Assembly: GCA_947034895.1 (NCBI GenBank)
Contig: OX344761.1
Span: 89,417,447-89,481,446, forward strand
Source of the DNA: Rhytidiadelphus loreus
Taxonomy: Eukaryota > Streptophyta > Bryopsida > Hypnales > Hylocomiaceae
DNA: 64,000 nucleotides
Direction of reading: 5' to 3'
Shown: in pieces, positions 21,949 to 33,267 of the stretch
Layout of the letters: each line of letters begins with the position of its first letter
Position numbering within the stretch: position 1 is the first letter of the stretch
Made by a program: the position numbers and the translations under genes
The notes under the pieces: generated by a model
Database searches by the model: none
What the model saw: only the letters and a program-made list of their open reading frames with translations
What the model was told of the DNA's origin: nothing

Positions 21949-24900
21949 ATGTTGTCCCCAAAGACAGTTCTAAGTCTCACCTTCGCGTTTGCGTTCCTTC
22001 TCTCCACTGCAACTGCAGACACGCAGTTCTCTTTCCCTTCATTCTCGCCTGAATCTCGGGACGATTTCTTGACATTTAGAGATGCTGCATACGATGTCGC
22101 CAATCGTTCCTACATCATCAACGCAGGTGCCAGGACACCTGCTTCCAGAGGTTCTTCTGGAGCTCTGTTTTATGGGGAAGCGGTCCACATTCAGAATATA
22201 GCAACCGGGAGAGTGGCTTCCTTCAGCACCTGTTTCTCCTTCACGTTCACCAAGCACGGCTTGCCTTGGGACTACAGTAAAGAAGCCTTGCAAGGGATCG
22301 GATTCAGCTTTGCCATGACCACTACATTAGAGGTTGGTGGATGCAAGTGGATACCGATGCGAACTCAAACCGATGTATTCACTCCTCCAGGCTTTCAAGT
22401 GAATTTTGAGACAAATTATCTTCCGAATCTCAAGCGGAGGCTCAGCAACAACTTCATCCGGGTTGCGAAAAATCTGGAGTACGAATACGATCTGGAAGCG
22501 TACACCCACAACCTTTGTGGCAATGACACGCACTGCTCGTATTTCTCCAATGGGAGAATACTGACCGCTTGGATAGACTTCGATGGATCATCTCAGACAC
22601 TAGATATCAGGCTGGCAGACGCATCAGATCCCAAACCTTTGAAACCTCTGTTGCTCGTTTCCAATTTCCAATTTCCGAAGTCCTTCGGAGATGAAGTGTA
22701 CCTCTCGTTCTGGGGAAACTCAGATGTCCACCGTCTGGAAGAGCATGAGCTCTTGTCCTGGAGCTTCTCCAGCACCGGGATATCAGAGTCGAAGCTCCAA
22801 CGGATGCTTCACTATTTGAGGTCAAGAGCATGGGTTAGCCTAACCACGGGAGGAGTTCTGTTCGGAACGCTTGCCGCTTCGGTGATTCTCTGGCGCATCT
22901 TTACGCCATCCACCAATTACACCGCTTTGAGGTATTCCACAGGACCACGTGTCTTTTTGTATAATGAGCTGCGCAAGGCAACCGAGAACTTTGATGAAAG
23001 AAATCTACTTGGGCGTGGCGGATCAGGAGTTGTTTACAAGGGCTCTTTCGAAGGTGAGAACTGGAGTTTATATGTAGAATTAGACTTTTCATTGACTTTT
23101 GAACATCCATCTTAGGAAGATAGCATTAACCCTGGGAGGACAGGCCACTGACCAGCTTTCTAGACTTCAAAGTTCCTCTTTTTGAGTATGCTCCAATTTT
23201 TCAACGAAGGTAGGAGGTTTTAAAACAAGTTCAAGCTCCAACAGCATTCGCTAAAGCAAAGGTTCATATTGCTTTCACAGTGAACATATTAGGGGGTAGA
23301 CACTTTTAGAGCTCATTGTGATTCCTGCTTCAAAATTCATAATTAGTTCCATGAAGGTCTAAAAAGTAATGAAAGGACTTGGATTAAATGCAATTGATTA
23401 TCAAGGAAAATTTACTGCAAAATATTTCAAGAAGTTGAACTCTTCAAAATTGAAAATTAGTTGGTTAATTAAAGGTTGCTTTATGGACCTCGGTCCTACC
23501 TCACAAGAGATTGATTTTTTTTCTTCTTGCTAGATGTCTTCTACGAGTCATAAAAATTTGAAAAAACTTCATGAAAATTTGAAGTTACAATTTATTTTGA
23601 ATAAAAAGTGAAAAAAGTTCATATCAATTTCTAGAGTACAAAATATATGCCCAATAAAACTAAATCTTTCTCCAAAGGTGGATATAGTATAGTGTAGAAC
23701 ATCATGGTGCAAAAAATTCACTACATCTCCTTAAAATTAGAAAACCAACACTCCATGGTAATAGGCCCAAAGTTCAAATAGCAATAAAATATTTCAATTT
23801 GGGGATTCTTTTTAGTTTTCAAGTTGGTGCAAAAACTAGACTTCTTTAGCTTTATTTCATTAGTTGGGATCAAATACAAAACCATCATTTTTATTGCTTA
23901 TATTTAAATCTAAAAAAAGGAGTAGAAATTGCTAAAACACACTACACAATGATCCATGAATTTGCCAACTTACTACGTACAAAAGTCAAAAAATATCATT
24001 GGGAGAGACCATGTAATTAAATCTCTGAAAAATAAATACAAAAATTTCATGCATATATAGTTGCAAAATAGGAATATGTGGAGAGAGAAACTTCAAGGTT
24101 GGACATAGTGGTCAAAGGCTTGTCCTTTGAGTGTTAAGCAATCAATCATGTACAAATTTTAAGCTCTATCCAAAAAGGTTAAAGTGGGTCTCTTTGTAAA
24201 TTGCAAATTGGTATAGTGTGTGTTCATGACTAGAAGTGCATTCACAATAATCCTAAAGATGTACAAATTTTCCAATCTCAAGCTCCGATGTGCTTTTGAA
24301 TTAGAAGTGGTTGTAATGTCGTTGATATTCTAAATTTTGTAAATATGACTAAATTTAGATTTTTTTTTAAATAAACAACATGGAGCCCACAAAAAGTACC
24401 CTCACCATAAAGATTATGTTCCTCTCACTTCCCAAATCCTACCCATTGAATGCAATTGCCGTTTGAAATGTTTTCACTATTAATTGTTTAGAGAGAAGCT
24501 TCAATTAATTGTAGAGTGCCCATTTTGGAATAAGGTAGTTTTATGTCTAGAGCATGTACTATAAAATTGACTTCTCCTAAATTCTAGTATAGTATTTTCT
24601 ATTTTGTACGTATTCGTCTCTAGTGTGTTATAACATGTTAAAAAATAATGCACTAGTTTAGATATGAAACTCCAAAAATAGGGTGTCCAAAATTTTGAGG
24701 GAGTAAAATACTACTATAGACATGTCCTTTTGAAGAAGACTTGACAAAAAAGGAAATCCAAAAATGGAGGAAAATCCCAAAGTTCAAAATTTTGCAAGAA
24801 GGTCAATTTGTGATTTCATTTTTAGAGTTCCTATGGTTTGAAAACATCCTATGGTTATCTTACCACTAAGTTATATGCAATCTTCCTAAGACACATATGA

Positions 24901-25997
24901 TTCAACTTTTTGTGAAAGAGGTTTGAACTATTGAATTCATGTTTGGCCCAGGTGGTGTTTTGGTTGCTGTGAAACAAATCAATATGTTGGAAGATAAGCA
25001 AGCTCAAGCCCTCTTCCATGCTGAAGTGGCAAGTCTAGGCCAAATTCGACATCGAAATGTGGTGAGCTTGTATGGATGGTGTCAAGAAAAAGGCAAATTG
25101 TTATTGGTGTATGAATACTTGCCCAATGGAACTCTCAATGATTGGCTTCACAAAAATGGGAGCCAAGAAGTCTTATCTTTGAAAATGCGGCATTCCATTC
25201 TTGAAGAAGTGGGTGCAGCCCTAGGATACTTGCATGAAGATTGCACAAATTGTGTTTTGCACCGAGACATCAAATCTAGTAATGTGTTGTTGGATGCGGA
25301 TTTCAAAGCCTACATTGGAGACTTTGGACTTGCTCGTTTGATAGATCACCACAAGTTGGGCAAGACCACTTTGGCAGCAGGCACATTTGGCTACATGGCT
25401 CCTAAGTTGCCATACACAGGCAAAGCAACAAAAGAATCGGATGTCTATAGTTTTGGCATCTTGGTGTTGGAAGTGGTGTGTGGAAGGTGTCCCTTGGATT
25501 TGCAGACAATAGAACCTGAGGATCTTCTATTGTTGTCTATGGTTTGGCAAGCTCATGAAGGTGGATCACTCTTTGGTATGGCGGATCTAAGAATGCTTGG
25601 GATTTCTGAACCATCAAGTGGGTTTGTACATGTTTCTGATGAAAGATTACAAGTTCCTGTCTTGCCATCACATTCTTCCAATTTGGATGGTAGCACTACT
25701 TCAGAGTCCATAGTTGCAAGTGTACACCCAAAAATTGAAAGGGAAATGGTTGTTGGTTTGCTTCAATTGGGACTCTTTTGTTGCCTTCCCAATCCCAAGG
25801 CTCGACCTTCTATGGGAGAAGTGAATAGACTATTGCACCAAATTCGAGACATAGAAGATAAGTCTCCCATTACAACAATACTAATGCCATCATTGCCAGC
25901 GACCAAGCCACTTGGACTTTATGATTCGTTGGAACTCTCACCTAGTAGCTCTATCTTGAGCACTTCCATTGCACCTTCTCCTACTTCATTGGTCTAG
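21949..25997 (+). CDS. L-type lectin-domain receptor-like kinase, copy 1
   Basis: Two exons, 21949-23053 and 24952-25997, encode 716 residues. The 1,898-bp intron is phase 1 (GAAG|GTGAG to GGCCCAG|GTGG). A signal peptide covers residues 1 to about 22 and a legume-lectin-type ectodomain about 24-285 (GALFYGEAV, SFSTCFSFTF). One membrane span lies at about 293-315. The cytosolic Ser/Thr kinase has glycine loop GRGGSGVVYKG from 355, Lys376 (VAVK), Glu393, HRD Asp474, DFG Asp492 and SDVYSFG Asp532. The intron falls between the glycine loop and the lysine. The usual APE motif reads APK (Lys520). The first ATG of the upstream-open frame directly before the signal peptide was chosen as start. It is a plasma-membrane receptor by family; the ligand is unknown. 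Confidence 0.88.
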
Positions 25998-28900
25998 GTT
26001 TCCTATCAATGATTCTACTTCATGAAGGCCATGGTAACGGGAGTTGGCACCAATCAACTTTCTTATTGCAAGGAACATAGTTGAATTGTTTTTCATCCAA
26101 TTTAGTCTTAGGTTGATCTTAAGTTGGTCCAATATGCAATTCAATGTGACGTTTCATTTGTATGATTTTGCTTTCTCAATCAAGGGGGTAGGGGTACTAA
26201 TATGTGAGTCTACTTAAGCTCATGAGTCCATGAGCCTAGAAGTCTAGACATCTCTGTTATAGTTATATATTTTAGACACCTTGGACCATTATTTTATGGT
26301 TCCTATGTTATAGATACCTATATTATAGATGTTTATGTTATAAGCGCCTCCATGCATACTACAGTACACAAAGTTCCATCATGCCCTTGAAGTGCATAGA
26401 ATGCTTGATATGCACTAGTTTTGCACTAAAATTTGTCCTAGCATATTTACCCCTTTTTCCATAGATGATTCATGACCTTCAAAAAAAATTGAAAACAAGT
26501 TTGACCTCACAATTTGCATAAAATAAACATTGACTAAAGAAAAAAGTGGAAATATATGTATTTTTCAATCTTTAAAATTGAATCTAAGATTTTGAGTTTT
26601 TGACTTTCAAAGTTGAATATAAAATTTCAAAAAAAAATCCTCAAATAGTATGGACTTGAAAAACAAAATTATTTCATTTGTAAAATTACATAACAAAAAA
26701 ACAAAAAAATATCATAATAGTTTTCAATGAAAAATCTAAATTTAGTATGATGCACCATGACAAAGCACTCTTTTAATGTAAGTATTTCTTTTTGGCACAC
26801 TTGATGCTTTTTTTTGGGGGGGGGCGGGAAGTAGCCTAGGTGGATTTTCACTTCCAAAAATTGTCTTTCACATCTTGTTTGATATGCTGAATCTTGTGGA
26901 TGCAACAACGCTTAAAAGTTCATTTGGTGTTTATTGATCTCAGGACAATAAAAGTCATAATTTTATGCATTGTACAAAAAAAAAGTTTCATTATTTAATT
27001 TATGTAATATACTTAATATTACAGTTTTTAGTGCATTGACCTTCTTTTGAGTTTGGGGGACAAGATCCATATGATATTTTGAAGTCAATATCTTAAAATT
27101 ACAAAACTGAACGTGTTTTTTTAACCATAGATATGAAATGTGAAAACTCTTATTATGAGACAAACTCGTTTACCTTCCACAACTAGAGAAAACTCATATA
27201 GTTTCAATATTGCAAGGAACTCCAATTTGCAACTACAACGGCTCTTCTTCTTCACTTGTCTTTTTCATCATTTGCTTTTAATCCCCAACATATATAGGTT
27301 GTACATTGTTCTCACTTTCAATCATTATATTCTTGTGATCATTATCGACTTGCTGTCACTCCTCACCCTTCTTACAATTCCATGAATTCGGTCCCCGCCA
27401 AACATTTGCAATTGGGATAAATCTAAAGAAGAAGAGAAATTGGATTGTAGAAAAAAAAAGTGTGTTTGCCATTGTGGAGGCTCATCTTTAACACATTATT
27501 TATAGTTTGAAATTGTCCAATTTGATAGGAATCTCTAAATCAAGTCAAGCCAATAGCTATATCTTAAAAATCAAATAAGAGCGTTTGGTAGAATAAAATA
27601 AACAGACGAAACACACATAAGATGAAACCCCCATTAGAGCCTCTTGGTCCTAAAAGGAGAAGAGATTGCAACAACAACAACAAAGGACTAAAGCCATCAT
27701 TGTAAAGTAAACCCTAATTTATCAATTCAAAAGAATCCTACAAATAAGGTGGAATGATCTAAAATGAATTGACAATAATGCAAAGAGTCTTGGCATTGAT
27801 TTAAGGATGGGGAATGCTGGTACGTGAGCGGGGAGCGGGGATTGGTGAGCGGGGTTAGACTATTTTGAAATTTCTGATCAAATAGATAGGAAAAAATGGA
27901 TGATAATTGGAACAAAAGTTAAGGAAAATTTCTATGAAAGTTAAAAAATTTCTATGAATGAACAAAAGTTTTGGGTTTAGGATTGAAGGTAAACTAATGA
28001 AAGTGCTTAAGAAAATGGGTGCACGAAGTTTAAAAAAATGGATGAAAGTGGATGAAAAAAATGAATGAATGTAGATGATGAAAGTGGATGAAAAAAATGG
28101 ATGAATGTAGATGATGAAAGTGGATGAAGGACATGGATGTAACTTGGGGAAGTGGATGAAAATAATGGATGATATTGGATGTATGAAATCAATGTAGGGT
28201 CTTCTAACGAGATTAAAAGCATGCATAAGTGACGCTAAATAATACAAATAAAATCACAGAGAATTCCTCCGTGAAGAAAAGCATACACCATAATTATGAA
28301 TAGCACATTGTAGAAAACCCAACAGGAACTCCATGTCCAACAGAGAACTGTGTGTAGAGAATGAAGGCTACATCATAAGAAAACACTGCGTAGGACTATA
28401 CAATACATGCCCTTGGAATTTATTAAATAGGTAGGTTTTGAAACCCGAACTACATGTCTTTGAACTTCCAAGATTCAACAAATTTCAAAAGATTTGAATA
28501 TAAGTACAGTGTAGAATTGAAATTGTATTGAAATCTTTAAGCTCACCATGTTATAACATTCATCATACACTTTCTTCGCCATATATCAATATTGGCTATT
28601 ATTACTCTTGAACTAATGAATTGAAGAAGAGATAGATCACAAAACGAATTCTGTGCAAATTTTTTGGAAACGAAGTCGAAATCAAGCGAGTTGGGATCTA
28701 TATCGAACTATAATTCACAAATTCAAAAGTTGTAATGGACAATATTGTCATCTGGCTGAAAAAAATGCATGATGAATGTTAGAAGATGGTGTTTTTGTAT
28801 GATATTTTTCCTCTCTAGCAACACATGTAACTTATATAGTCGGTTTGTAAGCTGGAGCGGACCAAGAACCTGGACAAGCAAGTAACGTGAATAAGCATTG

Positions 28901-29019
28901 CTAGGAATACGTTCATGTACATGTAATTGAGCTTCAGTTACTCTATATTGAACTGCTGTATTTGGATCCTACTTCAAGATCGTATTGTGCAATACCAAGT
29001 AATTGAAGACCAAGGCAAG
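25998..29019. other. Intergenic AT-rich DNA
   Basis: No gene was recognised. A G-rich patch of GAGCGGGGAGCGGGG type lies at about 27,815-27,860. A GGATGAAAGTGGATGAA-type simple repeat covers about 28,005-28,180. Inverted relatives of both occur on the other side (55,000-55,070 and 54,480-54,960), outside the perfect arms. Confidence 0.5.
28005..28180. repeat. GATGAA-type minisatellite
   Basis: Irregular repeats of GGATGAAAAAAATG and GAATGTAGATGATGAAAGT. The reverse-complement type (TTTTCATCCAA) is found at 54,480-54,960. Confidence 0.7.
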
Positions 29020-29448
29020 TGTCGGAATCCGTAATAGCTTAGTACGGACCTTAATAGACTAAGAAAAATTAAAATAGATCAAATTTGAAAAAAATTAGTT
29101 TAGGCATAGACTAGCGGAAACAAATAAATACTTAGAATTAGTTTAGACTTCGTTCCGGAACCAGTACGGAAGCATGACGGAACTTGACATCCGGGTGGAC
29201 GGATTCAGAAGTCGGAACGTAGGAAACCGGAACGCAAGCATTAAATTCAGTAGCTTGCGGCGGTAGACTAGGGATACGTTACGGCGTTCCGTAGCCTGCG
29301 TTCCCGTTACAGTGAACGTTGGGCGCAGGAATTCTATATAAACCTAGTTCCTCCTCATTTCTCGCCCTCTTTCAGTTGCTCCGCATCTGGCTGATAGTGA
29401 GAGAACGTGTGGTGAGTTAGGATTACGACGATAGGAGAGGTGAGACGG

Positions 29449-31308
29449 ATGGCAGGGGTTAGTACATGGTATATAGTACCGGCCCGGAAGATTAGTCCGG
29501 TATATCCGGAAGATCCGCTGCACTTGCGGCAGTTAGAGGACGACTTGATCGTCTTAGGGTGTGCAGGTCTGCTGAAGAAACCCTGGAACATCCAGAGTGA
29601 CCAGGTGCTCCGGGAGTTGGCGGCAGGTGCTCCGAACCAGTACGACCAGACCGTACGTGGGCATCCGGACCAGTGGACGGAGGAGTTGTGGGCGGAGGTG
29701 TATGGGTTCTCCCAAACCGGAAGCGGATTCGCTGCCCGAACGGACCAGTACCACCAATACAAGTTCGTGAATCCACCACACGCGAAGGAGGGCTACGCGA
29801 TCAAGGACTGCCGGGACGAGAGGCACAGGCGATTGCTCCGGTTCCTACTTCCGATCCTGTACCCGGACAAGAGTTCCCGGGTTACGGTAACCATGGCCAA
29901 CACGATCTTTGGGGCGTTTCAGGATCGGGTCGTGAACTGGGGCCGGATCGTGGCGAGCGTAGTGGGGCGCTGCACCGGAAACTTGGCGAAGAACAAGCCG
30001 AACCCGCTCAACACGTACCTCCTCCACCTGTACCAGCACCGGGAACTGCTGACGGAAGACGAGGCGACGGATTATGAGACCGGGCTCATCATGCTCCAAT
30101 GCAACTGCTCTGATGAGGAGGAGCAGGAGACGCAGGAGTCTGAGGATGATGAGGAGGAAGCCAAGCCGGAAGTCAAGGAAGAGAAGCCGGATCCGGAACC
30201 GAAGCAGACATAGAGGGAGAAGGAGGAACGGGAGCAGCCATCGGGAAGCAAAAGACGGAAGTCTACGATTTCGACAGCCAGAGGTAAATTCCCGGGTCCC
30301 TTTCTCACCCAGGATAAACAGGAGTGGGAAGGACCACGCTTCTTCGAGTGCGGAGAAGAGTGGATCCGGACCGCGAAGGATTACCACGACAGGCTTACGG
30401 AGATCGCACTCTGATCCGCGGAAGTCGTGAATTGCGAACCGGAAAACCTGGTGGACGCGCTGAAGGCGTTACCGGCCGAGTCGAAATGGAACGAGATGAG
30501 GACGGAAATCCGGAACTTGAAGACGGAACGGGACGCGCTCAAGGGGAAGCTGACCTAGACAGAAGGAGAGCTGTACCAGTCTCAAGGGGCGACGCAGAAG
30601 GCATATCAGGCGTTCCAGACCTTCCAGAAATGGATGGTCAGTCCGGCGGACCTCTATCATAAGGCGGCACTGTACGATGAGATGTAGAAGACGTCCGCGG
30701 CCCTCACCAACACGAAGATAGTCCGGGTAATGGTGGAGATGTCGGGCAGAATAGAGGCATCGTTGAAGGAGTTCCGGTCCATGATGGCGAACATGGATCC
30801 GAACAAGCCTCTCGACTTCGGGGGATTTCCGGAAGTTCCGGATGTCATCGCAACTCCGGCAACGCAACCTCCCATCTCGCCTATCAAACGGACAGGTGAG
30901 TTTGGGTCACTGATCAACATCGTCACTCAAGGGGGGCACTCTTCCGGATTTCTGGGACAGGATATGCCGGTCCGGAGCAGTTTGGATGCCCGGATCGACC
31001 TTGTCCAGAATCCGGCGCGGACACATCCGGAGCAGTTCGAGGATATCGAACCACCTCCACCGATGCCTATGCCTACACCGGATCCCATTGAGATATCGGA
31101 GGAGGCGGAAGTGGAGGAGGATCCGAAGTCGTTGGAGGAGGCGGACCGGTCTTTAGTCCATACAGACGAGACGGATTTTGACAGTCCCCCTGTCCGGAAG
31201 ACGTTGATCATCACCCGGGCGTCCCTCCGTACACCCCAAGGCAAGACCAGCACCCGGGGATAGTTAGGATTTGACAATAGTTCGAAGAAACAGCGGAAGG
31301 GAAAGTAG
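29449..31308 (+). pseudogene. Retroelement-borne ORF, about 620 codons, five stops
   Basis: One frame runs from an ATG at 29449 to a TAG at 31306-31308. It is interrupted by TAG 30211, TGA 30412, TAG 30556, TAG 30685 and TAG 31261. The N-terminal 180 residues form a compact Trp/Arg-rich domain (WYIVPARK, GCAGLLKKPWNIQ, DQWTEELWAEVYGF, GYAIKDCRDERH). A Glu/Asp-rich stretch, a coiled-coil-like segment and a Pro/Glu-rich tail with a basic end follow. The last stop is CAG in copy A. The others would also be restored by one T-to-C change each (CAG or CGA). The function is not recognised; an element structural protein is possible. Confidence 0.65.
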
Positions 31309-31495
31309 GTAGTTAGATTGATAGTATTTTTCAGTTAACATTTTGTTAGACTTGGAGTTCCGGGTCTTAGTCAGAACCCGGATTCCGGATTTTCAAGGGT
31401 AAGTTTCAGTTAAACTTATCCGCCCGAACTTTTAGGGCAGTTTAGGATGGTGTTTAGTAGCACTTTCCGCGGGTTTTACGGCATGTTGTTTTGTT

Positions 31496-31503
31496 TATAA
31501 AAG
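31496..31503 (+). promoter_or_regulatory. TATA box of retroelement copy B
   Basis: TATAAAAG is followed by GAATGGACCGC, in the same context as copy A at 14169. Its conservation between two independent insertions supports function. Confidence 0.65.
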
Positions 31504-32415
31504 GAATGGACCGCTTGTGGTCCTTCATTCCTTTTCTTGCTATTCCTTATTTTGAGCAGTAAATATATGTTTGCATTTTTATTGTCTTTTTACTCATTGC
31601 TGTAGTTTTCTTTGTGGGTCCTTGGTTTCCTTTTCATTAAGAGTTTTAAGGTTGCTTGGGCGCTTGCTTGAAGGTTGTGGCTACAGAGTAGAGAGGTGGT
31701 AAGGAGGAGTCCGGGTTCAGGGTTTCCCGGGTTTGTGAACTGTGTGTTGTCCAGGGAAGCGGTTTTAGCGTGTGTAGGAAGTGGTGCGGAGTCCGGCGTT
31801 GGTGGTGTGGGTGCGAGTCCGGAAGGCCAGGGAGGGTTCCGTGTGGAGATAAGCAACCGTCTGTGGAAAACCCCCGCTCACCCGGAAAATTCCGTCCGTC
31901 TGCAAAACACAAGTTGGAGTGCTAGTACCGGACCCCGTCTCAGTTTCCGGGTAAGTCTTGTATTTGTCGTTGTAGCAAGGGGAGTCGGGTTGTATTCTGA
32001 GTGACCTGCTTCTGGAGAAATCCGAAGTTGTGAGGGTCAGCTAGTTTGTTCCTTGTTTGTGACGGAAAGATCTTTGGGTACGTGTCATTAGGGAGTTAGA
32101 GTTAGTGAAATACAAGGAGTGGCGTTGTCCTTACCCCTCCGAAAAAGTCAGTGAGGACCCTCTGAAGGTAATATAGAGGTATCGAAAACCGTGTGTTAAG
32201 TTACGGATCTGGTGTTTGTGATAATCCGGATCCAGTAGAGAGTCCGGATAGAGAAAGAATCCGGGTAGGGAGTGAAATTTGAAGTAGTTACAATAAATCG
32301 GATTAGACGGAATTTAGAACACCCTCTGGGGTTCCCTAGGACGATATTCCGTGTCATCTTGCCACGTTGTTGTGGTTAAGAGCGCTTACTACAGTATTAC
32401 GCGTATGACAGCAAG

Positions 32416-33266
32416 TATTTAGCAAATGGGGAATATAACTCACAGGGGGGGAAATATCCGGGTGTATCTCTGTACCGTATCGCAGTAGCAAAATCATTGT
32501 AGTTGGGCATACAAAGACCTATGCTTTGGCAGGCCCTATGCAACTGAGACATTGCTTGAACACTGCTCCGACTCCACAAACATGAAAATCAAATCTTAGA
32601 TAATAAGATGTATACACTGTGAACGTAGTCGGCTTGACAGGATGCAAGAAAAAAGGGACATACTGGTTAAAGATGACTTCAGAATACATTCAATGGGTAT
32701 GTGGTGTCGTCTAGATATATAGTCTGAAAAGTAGGCCACACAAATTCTATCGATAAACTACAGCCAATCAGTCCCCGCGGATCGATCACAGCTTTGAAGA
32801 TAACCTTATCCATTCTAGGAGCTACAACATTGCAACACGTGGCACGAGGAGCATCAATGAAGGGACCCACATTCACCGAGAACAAGAATAATGAAAACTG
32901 AAGCACATGGGCGGTTAAGATCCGACGATTCTATTCTACTTCAGTTTTTAATAGATTACAATATCGCATTGTCTTGTAATCTATTAAGGCGTGAAGCAGG
33001 ATTTGGAGAACAAATATCACTATCCTTATCTTCTCGTTAGAACTACTTATCGACTCGAGTCATTGAAGAAATTTCGGAAGATTTATTCTCTTTAATGTAA
33101 TCTATTAAAAACTGAAGCAGAATAGAATCGTTGGCTCCTAACCGCGCATGTCGAACTTGCAGAATTTATCGACCCAAATCATTCGAGAAATTTCAGAAGA
33201 TTTATTCTCTTTATTGTAATCTATTAAAAGCTGAAGCAGAATACAATCGTTGGCTTCTAAACCCGC
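32416..33266. repeat. Non-coding stretch with a direct and inverted 90-bp repeat
   Basis: A block from TTTATTCTCTTT through GAAGCAGAATA occurs twice directly (about 33,067-33,140 and 33,180-33,265). Part of it (TAATAGATTACAATATCG, with CTACTTCAGTTTTT before it) also occurs inverted near 32,930-32,980. No gene was seen. Confidence 0.6.
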
Positions 33267-33267
33267 G

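Larger units (their letters stand above)
19709..26774 (+). repeat. Left arm of a 7-kb inverted duplication
   Basis: Every position x here corresponds to 83,709 minus x on the opposite strand. The constant sum holds for all frames compared, over promoter, exons, the 1.9-kb intron and 3' flank, so there is no indel. I saw no substitution in the stretches compared. Identity ends abruptly at 26,775, although weaker homology continues for about 110 bp. The outer limit is set by the window end, so the true arm may be longer. Confidence 0.9.
29020..32410 (+). mobile_element. TG...CA retroelement unit, copy B (solo-LTR-like)
   Basis: The unit starts TGTCGGAATCC and ends GCGTATGACA, flanked by the 5-bp target duplication GCAAG (29015-29019 and 32411-32415). 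It is 3,391 bp and contains the full-length version of the ORF shared with copy A, followed by a TATA box and about 900 bp. No internal copy of either end was found, so there is no second LTR. It is best read as a solo LTR with a coding U3, though a different element class with TGTCG/CGACA ends cannot be excluded. Confidence 0.75.

Noticed and set aside
12574..32410. Retroelement copies A and B as the two LTRs of one 20-kb element
   Set aside because: Each copy has its own, different 5-bp target duplication (GTGTC and GCAAG), so they are independent insertions. The sequence between them is foldback repeat, intergenic DNA and a receptor kinase.
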